The notes under the pieces were generated by a model, which saw nothing but the letters and a program-made list of their open reading frames with translations, ran no database searches and had not been told where the DNA came from. A stretch of DNA of 64,000 nucleotides, taken from contig JAEEQH010000007.1 in assembly GCA_016285245.1 (NCBI GenBank), positions 34,414 to 98,413 of the forward strand. Reading direction: 5' to 3'. Position numbers and translations under genes: made by a program. Below, one piece after another: positions 41,897-50,800 of the stretch (the stretch's first letter is position 1; every line of letters starts with the position of its first letter). The stretch comes from Prevotella sp. Lineage in GTDB: Bacteria; Bacteroidota; Bacteroidia; Bacteroidales; Bacteroidaceae.

Positions 41897-41949
41897 GGCG
41901 TATTAATCCTTCGCTTCATAGCATGGCGTATTAATCCTTCACTTCATAG
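41894..41949. repeat. 28-bp tandem duplication across the SPOR-FHA gene junction
   Basis: Two adjacent 28-base units (41894-41921 and 41922-41949) match at 27 of 28 positions. Each holds the last codons and stop of the HU/SPOR gene, the spacer and an ATG. Only the left-hand ATG (41896) starts the FHA gene; the other is followed at once by a stop. Confidence 0.97.
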
Positions 41950-43043
41950 ACCCAGGCTTCGCTGAAGTCGGAGCTGGTGGCGCGTAGCCTTGAAAGGGCG
42001 TTGTAGGCCTGCGACTGTGTGGCGAAACTGCCATAGATGACACGGCGTGTGCCGTGATGTACAAAGATGCGGACGCCCTGATGGCCACGCTCCTGAAGCT
42101 GCTTGACAAAGATCTCTGCATTACGCTGGTTTACCTGACTGGCAAGCACAATGCAATACTGCTTGGTCGGTGTCGCAGGCTTCGGCTCAGCTACGGCTTT
42201 CTCAGGTTGCGTCGTTTTCTCAGGTTGCGTCGTTTTCACGGGCTCTGCCGTTTTCTCGGGCTTTGCAACCATTTCAGGCTTTGCAACTTTCTCGGACTTT
42301 GTGACGGCCTCGGGCTCTGCTGCTGGCTCTGTCACCAACTTGACACCTGCCGGCTTCTCCGTCTTAGGCATAGGTAACAGCTCCACGGCACTCATCGTCA
42401 CTTCTGAATTGTCGGAAGTAACACTATTGGCAACAGGAGGTGTCAGCAGGAAAAACGCCAGGACGGCAGCAGCGATGGCGGCAGCGTTGCGTATCCACGA
42501 CATCTTGATGACGATGGCACGCTCCTTGTCCTCCACAGGCTCCTCGGAAGACTCTTCCGTTGTGTTGGCAATAAGTGCCGGGGTGGCGGCAGACTCTGTC
42601 GCAGGCTTCTTGGTAGTGGCTTCAGAGAGCTTGTGCATCTCAAAGGTGTCAAGGCCGTAAAGCGATGGCGTCAGAATGCCGGCTTCGTAGGGGTTGAAGA
42701 CGATGTTGCCGTCTTCGTTCAGGCTCAGCTCGCCGATGCCGTTCATCTCGAAGAAGCCTTCATTCTGGAGTTCCTGCTTCAGCTCTGCTACCTCCTCCTC
42801 AATGCGGCAGACGGCCTCAGGAAAACTGATGTCATAGGCTTCGACGTACGACTGTGCCAACAGCGAGTCGTTCATCGTCAGCTGCGGGTTGAATCCCAAT
42901 GTGCGCGACGGGGGAATAAACATATTGTCCTCTTCATCGTAGCGGGCATCAACATGATGCGTCACAAATCCCCCTAAATCAGGGACTATGACGCAGTCGC
43001 TACTCAAAAGCAGTATCTCGATATGTCTGTTTAATTCAATCAC
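41931..43043 (-). CDS. HU-like (CCDC81-type) and SPOR domain membrane protein
   Basis: Starting at the GTG of 43043, the 370-residue protein opens with IELNRHIEILLLSSDCVIVPDLGGFVTHHVDARYDEEDN, the prokaryotic HU-like domain that pairs with SPOR in Bacteroidetes. A helix near residues 180-200 (NAAAIAAAVLAFFLLTPPVANSV) crosses the membrane, followed by a Lys/Pro/Glu-rich linker of short repeats (KPEMVAKPEKTAEPVK) and a SPOR domain (CIVLASQVNQRNAEIFVKQL ... VIYGSF). SPOR domains bind denuded septal peptidoglycan, so a cell-division role is likely. The promoter box ends five bases before the GTG. Confidence 0.88.
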   Translation of the reverse strand: MIELNRHIEILLLSSDCVIVPDLGGFVTHHVDARYDEEDNMFIPPSRTLGFNPQLTMNDSLLAQSYVEAYDISFPEAVCRIEEEVAELKQELQNEGFFEMNGIGELSLNEDGNIVFNPYEAGILTPSLYGLDTFEMHKLSEATTKKPATESAATPALIANTTEESSEEPVEDKERAIVIKMSWIRNAAAIAAAVLAFFLLTPPVANSVTSDNSEVTMSAVELLPMPKTEKPAGVKLVTEPAAEPEAVTKSEKVAKPEMVAKPEKTAEPVKTTQPEKTTQPEKAVAEPKPATPTKQYCIVLASQVNQRNAEIFVKQLQERGHQGVRIFVHHGTRRVIYGSFATQSQAYNALSRLRATSSDFSEAWVYEVKD

Positions 43044-43048
43044 GTCGG

Positions 43049-43080
43049 CAAAGGTACAACAATTTTGTGGTATTTGCAAA
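43049..43080 (-). promoter_or_regulatory. Leaderless promoter of the HU/SPOR gene
   Basis: The minus strand reads TTTG (43080-43077), a 20-base spacer, TACCTTTG (43056-43049), then CCGAC and the GTG start. Confidence 0.8.
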
Positions 43081-43121
43081 TAAAAGAAACTTAAAAAATG
43101 TGCTTTTTGAAAAATTTGTAC

Positions 43122-43129
43122 TATCTTTG
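43122..43129 (+). promoter_or_regulatory. -7 box of rfbC
   Basis: TATCTTTG followed by CAGCC lies 14 bases before the ATG at 43144; the -33 is not evident. Confidence 0.5.
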
Positions 43130-43143
43130 CAGCCAAAATACGA

Positions 43144-43698
43144 ATGACAATGGAATATAAGGAAACCGCCATCAAAGGCGTATACGTGATTGAGCCTCGT
43201 GTGTTCAACGACGAGCGCGGCTATTTCTTTGAAGCCTGGAAAGAGGCAGAGTTTGAAGCTAATATCGGTCCGGTGCATTTCGTGCAGGACAATGAGTCGA
43301 TGTCGAGCCGTGGCGTCCTCCGCGGACTGCATTATCAGAAAGGTGATGCCTCGCAGGCAAAGCTGGTGCGCGTCATTAAAGGCTGTGTCCTGGACGTCGC
43401 AGTAGACATCAGACGCTCCTCGCCAACGTTCGGACAGCACGTGATGGTGGAGCTGAGCGACGAGAACAAGCGTCAGTTCTTCATTCCCCGCGGCTTTGCC
43501 CATGGCTTCCTGGTGATGAGCGACGTGGCCATCTTCACGTATAAGGTGGACAACCCCTATGCGCCGCAGGCTGATGCCGGTATCCGTTGGAACGATCCGG
43601 ACTTGGCTATTGAGTGGCCTTTGGAGGGTATGGAAGTCCTGACCAGCGAGAAAGACATGAAGCAACCCTTCCTCCGTGATGCGGAAGTTTTTGAATAA
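43144..43698 (+). CDS. rfbC: dTDP-4-dehydrorhamnose 3,5-epimerase
   Basis: The 184-residue cupin enzyme has the family order: IKGVYVIEPRVFNDERGYFFEAWKEAEF, SRGVLRGLHYQKG with the catalytic His, VLDVAVDIRRSSPTFGQ, and FIPRGFAHGFLVMSD with the Tyr/His pocket. It inverts C3 and C5 of dTDP-4-keto-6-deoxyglucose on the way to dTDP-L-rhamnose. It lies nine bases before ugd, so the two supply nucleotide sugars for surface polysaccharide; rfbA, rfbB and rfbD are not in this window. A second ATG at 43150 is possible. Confidence 0.96.
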   Translation: MTMEYKETAIKGVYVIEPRVFNDERGYFFEAWKEAEFEANIGPVHFVQDNESMSSRGVLRGLHYQKGDASQAKLVRVIKGCVLDVAVDIRRSSPTFGQHVMVELSDENKRQFFIPRGFAHGFLVMSDVAIFTYKVDNPYAPQADAGIRWNDPDLAIEWPLEGMEVLTSEKDMKQPFLRDAEVFE

Positions 43699-43707
43699 CA
43701 GTAGATT

Positions 43708-45027
43708 ATGAACATTGCAATTGTAGGAACTGGCTATGTCGGACTGGTGTCCGGCACGTGTTTTGCAGACACAGGCGCCAACGTGACGTGTGTCGACGTT
43801 GACGAAAAGAAAATTGAAAGACTGAATAACGGAGAGATTCCCATCTATGAACCTGGCCTCGACGAACTGGTGAGGAAGAATGTCGCTGCAGGGCGTCTGA
43901 AGTTTTCTACAGACCTCGCTTCCGTGCTCGACGATGTGGAGATTGTCTTCTCCGCCGTGGGTACTCCTCCTGACGAGGATGGTTCGGCCGATTTGAAATA
44001 TGTGCTTCAGGTGGCACACACCATCGGACAGCACATCAACCACTATACAGTTGTCGTTACGAAGTCGACGGTACCCGTGGGAACCGCTCGTAAGGTGCGC
44101 CGCGCCATCGAGGAGGAACTGGAGAAGCGTCATGCCGACATCCCCTTTGATGTAGCATCGAACCCGGAGTTCCTCAAGGAGGGTAATGCCATCAAGGACT
44201 TCATGTCGCCTGACCGCGTGGTCGTCGGCGTGGAGAGCGAACATGCCAAGAAGGTGCTGACGAAGCTATATAAACCGTTCTTGATTAATAACTTCCGCGT
44301 GATTTTCATGGATATCCCTTCGGCCGAGATGACGAAGTATGCGGCCAACTCGATGCTGGCAACGCGTATCTCGTTCATGAACGACATCGCCAACCTTTGC
44401 GAGCGTGTGGGGGCAGATGTAAATATGGTACGCGCGGGAATAGGTAGCGACACTCGTATCGGTCGTAAATTCCTCTATGCCGGCTGTGGCTATGGCGGCT
44501 CGTGCTTTCCCAAGGATGTGAAGGCACTTATCAAGACGGCCGACCAGGCAGGCTATTCGCTGGAGGTGCTGAAGGCCGTTGAGCGTGTCAATGAACGCCA
44601 GAAGTCCGTGCTGTTTGACAAGCTTGTCAAAGCCTTCGGCTCCGAGGAGGCTCTGCGTGGGAAGACCATTGCCATGTGGGGACTGTCGTTCAAACCCGAG
44701 ACCGACGATATGCGTGAGTCTACGGCATTGGTGATGATTGACAAGCTGCTGAAGGCGGGTTGTGTGGTACGTGCCTATGACCCTATTGCCAAGGATGAGT
44801 GCCGCCGGCGTATCGGCGATACGGTGACCTACTGCCGTGATATGTATGATGCTGTTCTTGATGCCGATGCCCTGCTGTTGCTGACGGAGTGGAAGGAATT
44901 CCGTCTGCCCACATGGGGTGTCATCAAGAAGGCCATGCGCCGTCCGTTGGTTATTGACGGACGAAACATCTTCGATGTCGAGGAACTGGAAGAGAACGGC
45001 TTTGAGTATTACTGCATAGGACGATAG
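43708..45027 (+). CDS. ugd: UDP-glucose 6-dehydrogenase
   Basis: The 439-residue protein has the Rossmann start MNIAIVGTGYVGLVSGTCFAD, then VTKSTVPVGT, SNPEFLKEGNAIKDF, the central AANSMLATRISFMNDIANLCE and the catalytic Cys in YGGSCFPKDVKAL. The C-terminal UDP-binding domain has WGLSFKPETDDMRES. It oxidises UDP-glucose twice to UDP-glucuronate in the cytoplasm, feeding uronic-acid-containing capsule or other polysaccharides. It is coupled with rfbC upstream. Confidence 0.97.
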   Translation: MNIAIVGTGYVGLVSGTCFADTGANVTCVDVDEKKIERLNNGEIPIYEPGLDELVRKNVAAGRLKFSTDLASVLDDVEIVFSAVGTPPDEDGSADLKYVLQVAHTIGQHINHYTVVVTKSTVPVGTARKVRRAIEEELEKRHADIPFDVASNPEFLKEGNAIKDFMSPDRVVVGVESEHAKKVLTKLYKPFLINNFRVIFMDIPSAEMTKYAANSMLATRISFMNDIANLCERVGADVNMVRAGIGSDTRIGRKFLYAGCGYGGSCFPKDVKALIKTADQAGYSLEVLKAVERVNERQKSVLFDKLVKAFGSEEALRGKTIAMWGLSFKPETDDMRESTALVMIDKLLKAGCVVRAYDPIAKDECRRRIGDTVTYCRDMYDAVLDADALLLLTEWKEFRLPTWGVIKKAMRRPLVIDGRNIFDVEELEENGFEYYCIGR

Positions 45028-45051
45028 GCTGGGTGTAGTACCCAGCCGTAC
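45027..45051. terminator. Hairpin between convergent ugd and nudC
   Basis: GGCTGGGT (45027-45034) pairs perfectly with ACCCAGCC (45040-45047) across GTAGT. It starts at the last base of the ugd stop codon and has only a weak T-run. Confidence 0.6.
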
Positions 45052-45066
45052 TTCTGAGTAGTCTTC

Positions 45067-45837
45067 TTAGCTGTCCAGCCAGTCGTCAAGCAGCATTCTG
45101 GCGATGCTGAGCTTTTCGGGAATCGTCGGGAGGTTGTCGCGGCGGAACCAGCCGCCTTTGGCTATCTCGCTGCGTTGCAGATGGATAGCGCCTCCGACGT
45201 AGTCGGCATGGAAGCCGACCATCAGTCCGCAGGGGTATGGCCAGGGCTGTGAACCGAAATAGCGGATGTTGTCGATGGTGACACCCGTTTCTTCCATCGT
45301 TTCGCGTGCGACGGCCTCTTCCAACGTCTCGCCAGTCTCCACAAAGCCAGCCACCAGTCCGTAGAAGTCGGTACGGAAGTTCTTAGCACGTACCAGCAGC
45401 ACCTCGTCACCACGATGTATCAGGACAATAACGGCGATGGCCAGTTGCGGCCACACCTCTTTGCCACACTCCGTACACCGTTTGGAGATCTCCGTGTGCA
45501 TCTTCATCTGACCGCCACAGACGCCGCAGAAGCGGGTGTTCTGGTCCCAGTAAATCAGTTCCTGGCACTTGCCCGCTTTCAGGTAGAGCTCACGCGACAG
45601 CTTATAGTAACTCTGTCGCAGGGGCAACAGCGTGAACGGCTGCTCCTCTGTCGGTGGCGTGTCAATGGTGTAGGTGACGACGGGCGTGCCGTCGGCCATC
45701 GGGGTGACAGTCATTAGGTGAGTCCACGCCTTGGTGGCTGTCGGTGGTTCTTCGCGGCAGGGAATGGTCATGCTGCCGTCGGGCAGTTGCTCGAGCAGCA
45801 GCCCGTCCTTACAAAATACAAAAAAATACTTCTTCAT
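45067..45837 (-). CDS. nudC: NADH pyrophosphatase / NAD-cap hydrolase
   Basis: The 256-residue protein has a four-Cys zinc ribbon (CGVCGG ... CTECGK). A Nudix box follows, GFVETGETLEEAVARETMEETG, and then the NudC-specific SQPWPYPCGLMVGFHADY. It hydrolyses NAD(H) to NMN(H) and AMP and can remove NAD caps from RNA. It lies 17 bases downstream of the 5'-nucleotidase gene in the same direction, and the two together suggest a nucleotide-salvage unit. Confidence 0.95.
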   Translation of the reverse strand: MKKYFFVFCKDGLLLEQLPDGSMTIPCREEPPTATKAWTHLMTVTPMADGTPVVTYTIDTPPTEEQPFTLLPLRQSYYKLSRELYLKAGKCQELIYWDQNTRFCGVCGGQMKMHTEISKRCTECGKEVWPQLAIAVIVLIHRGDEVLLVRAKNFRTDFYGLVAGFVETGETLEEAVARETMEETGVTIDNIRYFGSQPWPYPCGLMVGFHADYVGGAIHLQRSEIAKGGWFRRDNLPTIPEKLSIARMLLDDWLDS

Positions 45838-45854
45838 TCTTTCAAGAGTGGCAC

Positions 45855-47633
45855 TTATTCTCCAAAGAGAGCCTTTCTGTCACGCTCCAGAGCCGGCTTT
45901 GTCCAAGCCTCAGGGATGAAACGCCAGTTGTGATTTGGCTGTGGGTCGATGACTCCCATGCGCTGAATCTCTTCCGTCAGGTAGTGGCGCTGGTCCAACT
46001 CCGTATGGAACAGCACGCGTCCGTCGAGGGAGTCCTTCGGTATGCCGGCACCTTTTGTCAGCAGCTCGCCACCGCCATTGGCGCGGTAGCTGTTCATCAC
46101 GACCTTGTACCATTTCTGCTCGTCGAACGGCTGGCCGTTGGACATCTGCAGGATGTGTACCTTCTGACCGTCGGGCTTCGTCAAGTCTACCTCGTAGTCA
46201 ATGCCACAAGCAGAGTCAAAGTTAAATGTATAGTATTGGAAACCCGTACGTTGCTGGTCTTCTTTCGAGTCTTTATTTAGGCGAAGTGCGTGGTCGTCGG
46301 GACTGGTCATCGTGTTTGTCCACATATCGTACGAGAACTCCAGATGCTTCCGAATTTCCTCACCCGTCATGCGGAGCACATAGAGCAAGTTCTCGAAGCG
46401 GTAGAGCTTGAACATATCGGCTTGAGTCACGTCGCCGGCATCGATGACGGTGTTGAACGACAGGGGTGCGTTGAACGAGACATCGGCTTTCGTTATCTGC
46501 ATCTGCAGGTTGTGGATGAGATCCGTAAAGGCAGAGTTTCCGAAGAAGCTCTCGCGGTTGTAGATGGGATGTTCGAAACGGCCGATCTTGCGCGATACGT
46601 ATTGTTTGATCTGGTCTATCTTGGGCTGGAAGTGGGCCATCATCTGCTGGTCAATCTGCTCGTCGCGGACGCTGACGATGTGTCCCTTGATGTCTTTCTT
46701 GGTCAGGTGGCCGTTACTGTAAGTCAGCTCCAGCTCGGCCTCGGCCACGTTCTGCACATAGCACGAGGGGTCGATAATCAGTACTTGCTTGCCTGCCGTG
46801 TTCGTCACCCACTCGTTGTGTACCTGGTGGTCGTGCCCGAAGAAGATGACGTCGAAGCCGGGCACTTCGCGGGCAACGGCGGCGGTGGCGTTCTCCTCGG
46901 CGCCATTGTCGTCAACGATGCCGCCGTCACGACCGCTATGGAACAGTCCGAAGATGAGGTCGGGATGCTCGTATTCCTGGATGTACTTCACCCATTTCCT
47001 GGCACAGCCTACCATCTCCTCGAACTCCATACCCTTCCAGATGCTCTCGTTGAGCCAGTGGGGGATGCTTGGCGTGAGCATACCGATGATGCAGATTTTC
47101 ACGCCATCGACATAGTGTGTGGAGTAGGGGCGCAGGTTGTCGTATACTTGGTAAGGCCGGCCGCCTAACTGCTCTGCTGAGGGCTGCTCCTTCAGGACAA
47201 TGTTCGCACCCAGCAATGGGCAGCGCACCTCGCGAATCCACTTGTCGTAGACCTTGTGGCCGGGCTCTATGTCGTGGTTGCCTACTGTCTCGGCGTCGTA
47301 TTTCATGTAGTTCACGACCGATGCGGCAAGGTTCTCGTCTTCCGGCATCACGTAGTTCGACCAGTAGACGCAGGGCTGTCCTTGCAGAATGTCGCCGTTG
47401 TCAATCAGCAACAGCCGTTCGCCATATTGCTCGCGCTGTTTTTTAATATAGGTATTGGCACGTACAAGCGTGCCTGTCAACGGTTTGCTCTCCATGAAGT
47501 CGTACGGGAAGAAGTGACCGTGGACGTCGCTGGTCTCTATCACCTTCAGGCGTACGGTCTTTGTGTCCTGCCGTGCTGTGGCGGCGAGGATGGACATGGA
47601 GAGAAGGGTGGCTGTCAGTATTGTCGTTTTCAT
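45855..47633 (-). CDS. Periplasmic 5'-nucleotidase / metallophosphatase
   Basis: The 592-residue protein has a signal peptide (TILTATLLSMSILAATARQ) and a calcineurin-like metal site: ETSDVHGHFFP, DNGDILQGQP, VGNHDIEPG and FFGHDHQVHN. The second domain is the 5'-nucleotidase C-terminal fold with NAFNAPLSFN-like DVSFNAPLSFNTVI and YRANGGGELLTKG. It resembles bacterial 2',3'-cyclic-nucleotide phosphodiesterase/3'-nucleotidases (CpdB) and UshA; which activity dominates cannot be told. The promoter box ends four bases before the ATG. Confidence 0.92.
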   Translation of the reverse strand: MKTTILTATLLSMSILAATARQDTKTVRLKVIETSDVHGHFFPYDFMESKPLTGTLVRANTYIKKQREQYGERLLLIDNGDILQGQPCVYWSNYVMPEDENLAASVVNYMKYDAETVGNHDIEPGHKVYDKWIREVRCPLLGANIVLKEQPSAEQLGGRPYQVYDNLRPYSTHYVDGVKICIIGMLTPSIPHWLNESIWKGMEFEEMVGCARKWVKYIQEYEHPDLIFGLFHSGRDGGIVDDNGAEENATAAVAREVPGFDVIFFGHDHQVHNEWVTNTAGKQVLIIDPSCYVQNVAEAELELTYSNGHLTKKDIKGHIVSVRDEQIDQQMMAHFQPKIDQIKQYVSRKIGRFEHPIYNRESFFGNSAFTDLIHNLQMQITKADVSFNAPLSFNTVIDAGDVTQADMFKLYRFENLLYVLRMTGEEIRKHLEFSYDMWTNTMTSPDDHALRLNKDSKEDQQRTGFQYYTFNFDSACGIDYEVDLTKPDGQKVHILQMSNGQPFDEQKWYKVVMNSYRANGGGELLTKGAGIPKDSLDGRVLFHTELDQRHYLTEEIQRMGVIDPQPNHNWRFIPEAWTKPALERDRKALFGE

Positions 47634-47637
47634 GGTG

Positions 47638-47668
47638 CAAAGATACGAAAAAACGAGTGAAATGCAAA
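47638..47668 (-). promoter_or_regulatory. Leaderless promoter of the 5'-nucleotidase gene
   Basis: The minus strand reads TTTG (47668-47665), a 19-base spacer, TATCTTTG (47645-47638), then CACC and the ATG. Confidence 0.8.
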
Positions 47669-47757
47669 AGAAAATCCACTTTTCTTTTCATTTCCGAGTG
47701 CCACGTATCTTCGGCGAAGCCAAAGTGACGAAAAAACGAGCGAAATGCAAAAGAAAA
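47645..47757. repeat. 30-bp direct repeat carrying a duplicated promoter segment
   Basis: ACGAAAAAACGAG(T/C)GAAATG (first 20 bases) begins a 30-base repeat at 47645-47674 and 47728-47757, 29 of 30 identical. On the minus strand each copy carries TTTG plus the 19-base spacer. The second is followed by TCACTTTG instead of TATCTTTG. Confidence 0.9.
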
Positions 47758-47767
47758 ATCGTATTTC

Positions 47768-47799
47768 TTTGGTTGAGTTGATATTTTTTAGTACCTTTG
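47768..47799 (+). promoter_or_regulatory. ileS promoter
   Basis: TTTG (47768-47771), a 20-base spacer and TACCTTTG (47792-47799), with a 41-base gap to the ATG. Confidence 0.8.
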
Positions 47800-47840
47800 C
47801 GCCCTAATAGAAAAAAGTAAAGAAAAAGACTATCAATACG

Positions 47841-50800
47841 ATGAGTAAGAGATTTGCCGAGCATAACGGCTTGAACCTGACGCAGACGAACAATGACGTG
47901 CTGCAGATGTGGAAGGAGAAGAATATCTTCTGGCGCTCCGTCGAGGAGCGGGAAGGCTGTCCGCAATTTGTATTCTTCGAGGGTCCTCCCTCGGCTAATG
48001 GCCACCCCGGCATCCACCACGTGCTGGCGCGCAGTATCAAGGATACCTTCAACCGTTACAAGACGATGAAGGGCTTCCAGGTGAAGCGCAAGGCCGGTTG
48101 GGACACCCACGGACTGCCCGTGGAGCTGGGTGTCGAGAAGGAATTGGGCATCACCAAGGCCGACATCGACAACAAGGAGAGCGACAAGTACATCTCGACG
48201 GAGGACTACAACAAGAAGTGCCGCGAGAACGTGATGATGTTCACCCAGGAGTGGCGCGACCTCACCGAGAAGATGGGTTACTTCGTTGACCTCGACAACC
48301 CCTACATCACCTACGACAACAAGTATATCGAGACGCTGTGGTGGCTCCTGAAGCAGTTCTATGAGAAGGGCCTGCTCTACAAGGGCTACACCATCCAGCC
48401 GTATTCCCCTGCCGCCGGCACGGGCCTCTCGAGCCACGAGCTGAACCAGCCCGGCTGCTACCGCGATGTGAAGGATACGACATGTACCGCCCAGTTCAAG
48501 ATGAAGAACCCGAAGCCCGAGATGGCAGAGTGGGGCACGCCCTATTTCCTCGCTTGGACGACGACGCCATGGACGCTGGCTGCCAACTCGGCACTCTGCG
48601 TAGGTCCGAAGATCGACTATGTGGCCGTCCAGACTTATAACCCCTATACCGCAGAGCCCATCACCATCGTGATGGCTGAGGCCCGTCTCTCCGCCTACTT
48701 CAAGGAAGAAGGCAAGGATGCTGACCTGAACGCCTACAAGGCTGGCGACAAGGTCATCCCCTGGAAGATTGTCGGCCGCTATAAGGGTACCGACCTCGTC
48801 GGCATGGAGTACGAGCAACTGATGCCCGCCATCAAGCCCATGGGCGACGCTTTCAAGGTGATTCCCGGCGACTACGTGACGACTGACGACGGTGCCGGTA
48901 TCGTGCACATCGCGCCTAACTTCGGTGCCGACGATGCCTTCGTAGCTAAGAAAGCCGGCATCTGTCCGATTGTGCTCGTTGACAAGAAGGGTGCCGAGCG
49001 CCCCGTGGTTGACTTGCAGGGTAAGTACTTCGTACTCGAGGACCTCGATGCCGACTTTGTTAAGAAATATGTCAACGTTGACGAGTGGAACAAGTTCGCT
49101 GGCCGTTACGTGAAGAACGCCTACGACGAGACACTCACCGACAAGGACGAGACGCTGGACATCAGCATCTGCATGGATCTCAAGGCCCAGAACAAGGTCT
49201 TTAAGATTGAGAAGCACGTCCACAACTATCCCCATTGCTGGCGTACCGACAAGCCCGTGCTCTACTATCCGCTCGACTCGTGGTTCATCAAGTCGTCGGC
49301 GTGCAAGGAGCGTATGTCGGAGCTGAACAAGACCATCAACTGGCAGCCCGAGTCAACGGGTACGGGCCGCTTCGGCAACTGGCTCGACAACCTGAATGAC
49401 TGGAACCTCTCACGCAGCCGTTTCTGGGGCACACCGCTGCCCATCTGGCGCTCGGAGGACGGCGAGGAGATTTGCATCGGTTCTGTAGAAGAGCTGTACA
49501 ACGAGATCGAGGAGGCCGTCAAGGCTGGCTTCATGCAGAGCAATCCGCTGAAGGACAACGGCTTCGTGCCCGGCGATATGTCGAAGGAGAACTACGACCG
49601 CATCGACCTCCATCGTCCCTATGTGGACTACATTGTGCTGGTTTCTCCGACAGGGAAGCCCATGAAGCGTGAGAGCGACCTCATCGACGTGTGGTTCGAC
49701 TCCGGCTCCATGCCTTACGCCCAGCAGCACTATCCGTTCGAGAATCGCGAGCTCATCGACAAGGGCATCGCCTTCCCCTGCGACTTCATCAACGAGGGTG
49801 TCGACCAGACGCGTGGCTGGTTCTTTACGCTCCACGCCATCGCCACGATGATTTTCGACTCAGTAGCCTTCAAGAACGTTATCTCCAGCGGCCTTGTGCT
49901 CGACGCCAAGGGCAACAAGATGTCCAAGCACGTGGGCAACGTGGTCAATCCGTTCGAGATGATTGATAAGTACGGCTCCGATGCCGTCCGTCTCTACATG
50001 ATGACGAACAGCGAGCCGTGGGACAACCTGAAGTTCGACCCAGAGGGTGTGGCTGAAATCAGCCGCAAGTTCTTCGGCACCTTATATAATACGTATAGCT
50101 TCTTTGCACTCTATGCCAACGTCGACGGTTGGGAACCCGCCGCCACCTCAGCTGTCTCAACAGCGGGCAAGCCCGAGATCGACCGCTGGATTCTCTCCAG
50201 CCTCAATACCCTGATCCAGAAGGTGACGGCTGAGCTCGACGGCTACGACCCCACACGCGCTGGCCGACTCATCGACGCCTTCGTCAACGACGACCTCTCG
50301 AACTGGTACGTCCGTCTGAACCGCAAACGCTTCTGGGGCAAGGAGATGTCTGACGACAAGCGCTCGGCCTACGAGACGCTCTACACCTGTCTGATGACGG
50401 TCTCGAAGCTTCTGGCACCGTTCGCACCGTTCTTTGCCGACCAGCTGTACAAGGATCTTGGCGGCGAGAAGGACAGTGTCCATCTGGACACCTTCCCCGT
50501 GGCCGATGAGTCGCTCATCGACAAGGACCTCGAGGCTCGCATGGAGATGGCCCAGAAGATCACGTCGATGGTGCTCGCCCTGCGCCGTAAGGTGAACATC
50601 AAGGTGCGCCAGCCGCTGCAGGCCATCATGATTCCCGCTACCGACGAGCAGCGCAAGCACATCGAGGCTGTCAAGGACCTCATCATGAACGAGGTGAACG
50701 TCAAGGAGCTGCGCTTCGTCGAGGGTGCCGGCATCCTGGTGAAGAAGGTGAAGTGCAACTTCCGCACCATGGGTAAGAAGTTCGGCAAGCTGATGAAGGG

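Noticed and set aside
43044..43208. Longer start of the HU/SPOR protein
   Set aside because: It reads through the promoter and into the divergent rfbC gene; the HU-like domain begins at the GTG of 43043.
47688..49235. 515-codon minus-strand frame opposite ileS
   Set aside because: It is the GC-rich antisense of a clear isoleucyl-tRNA synthetase; similar long antisense frames lie opposite the acyl-CoA ligases, folate and queuosine genes.
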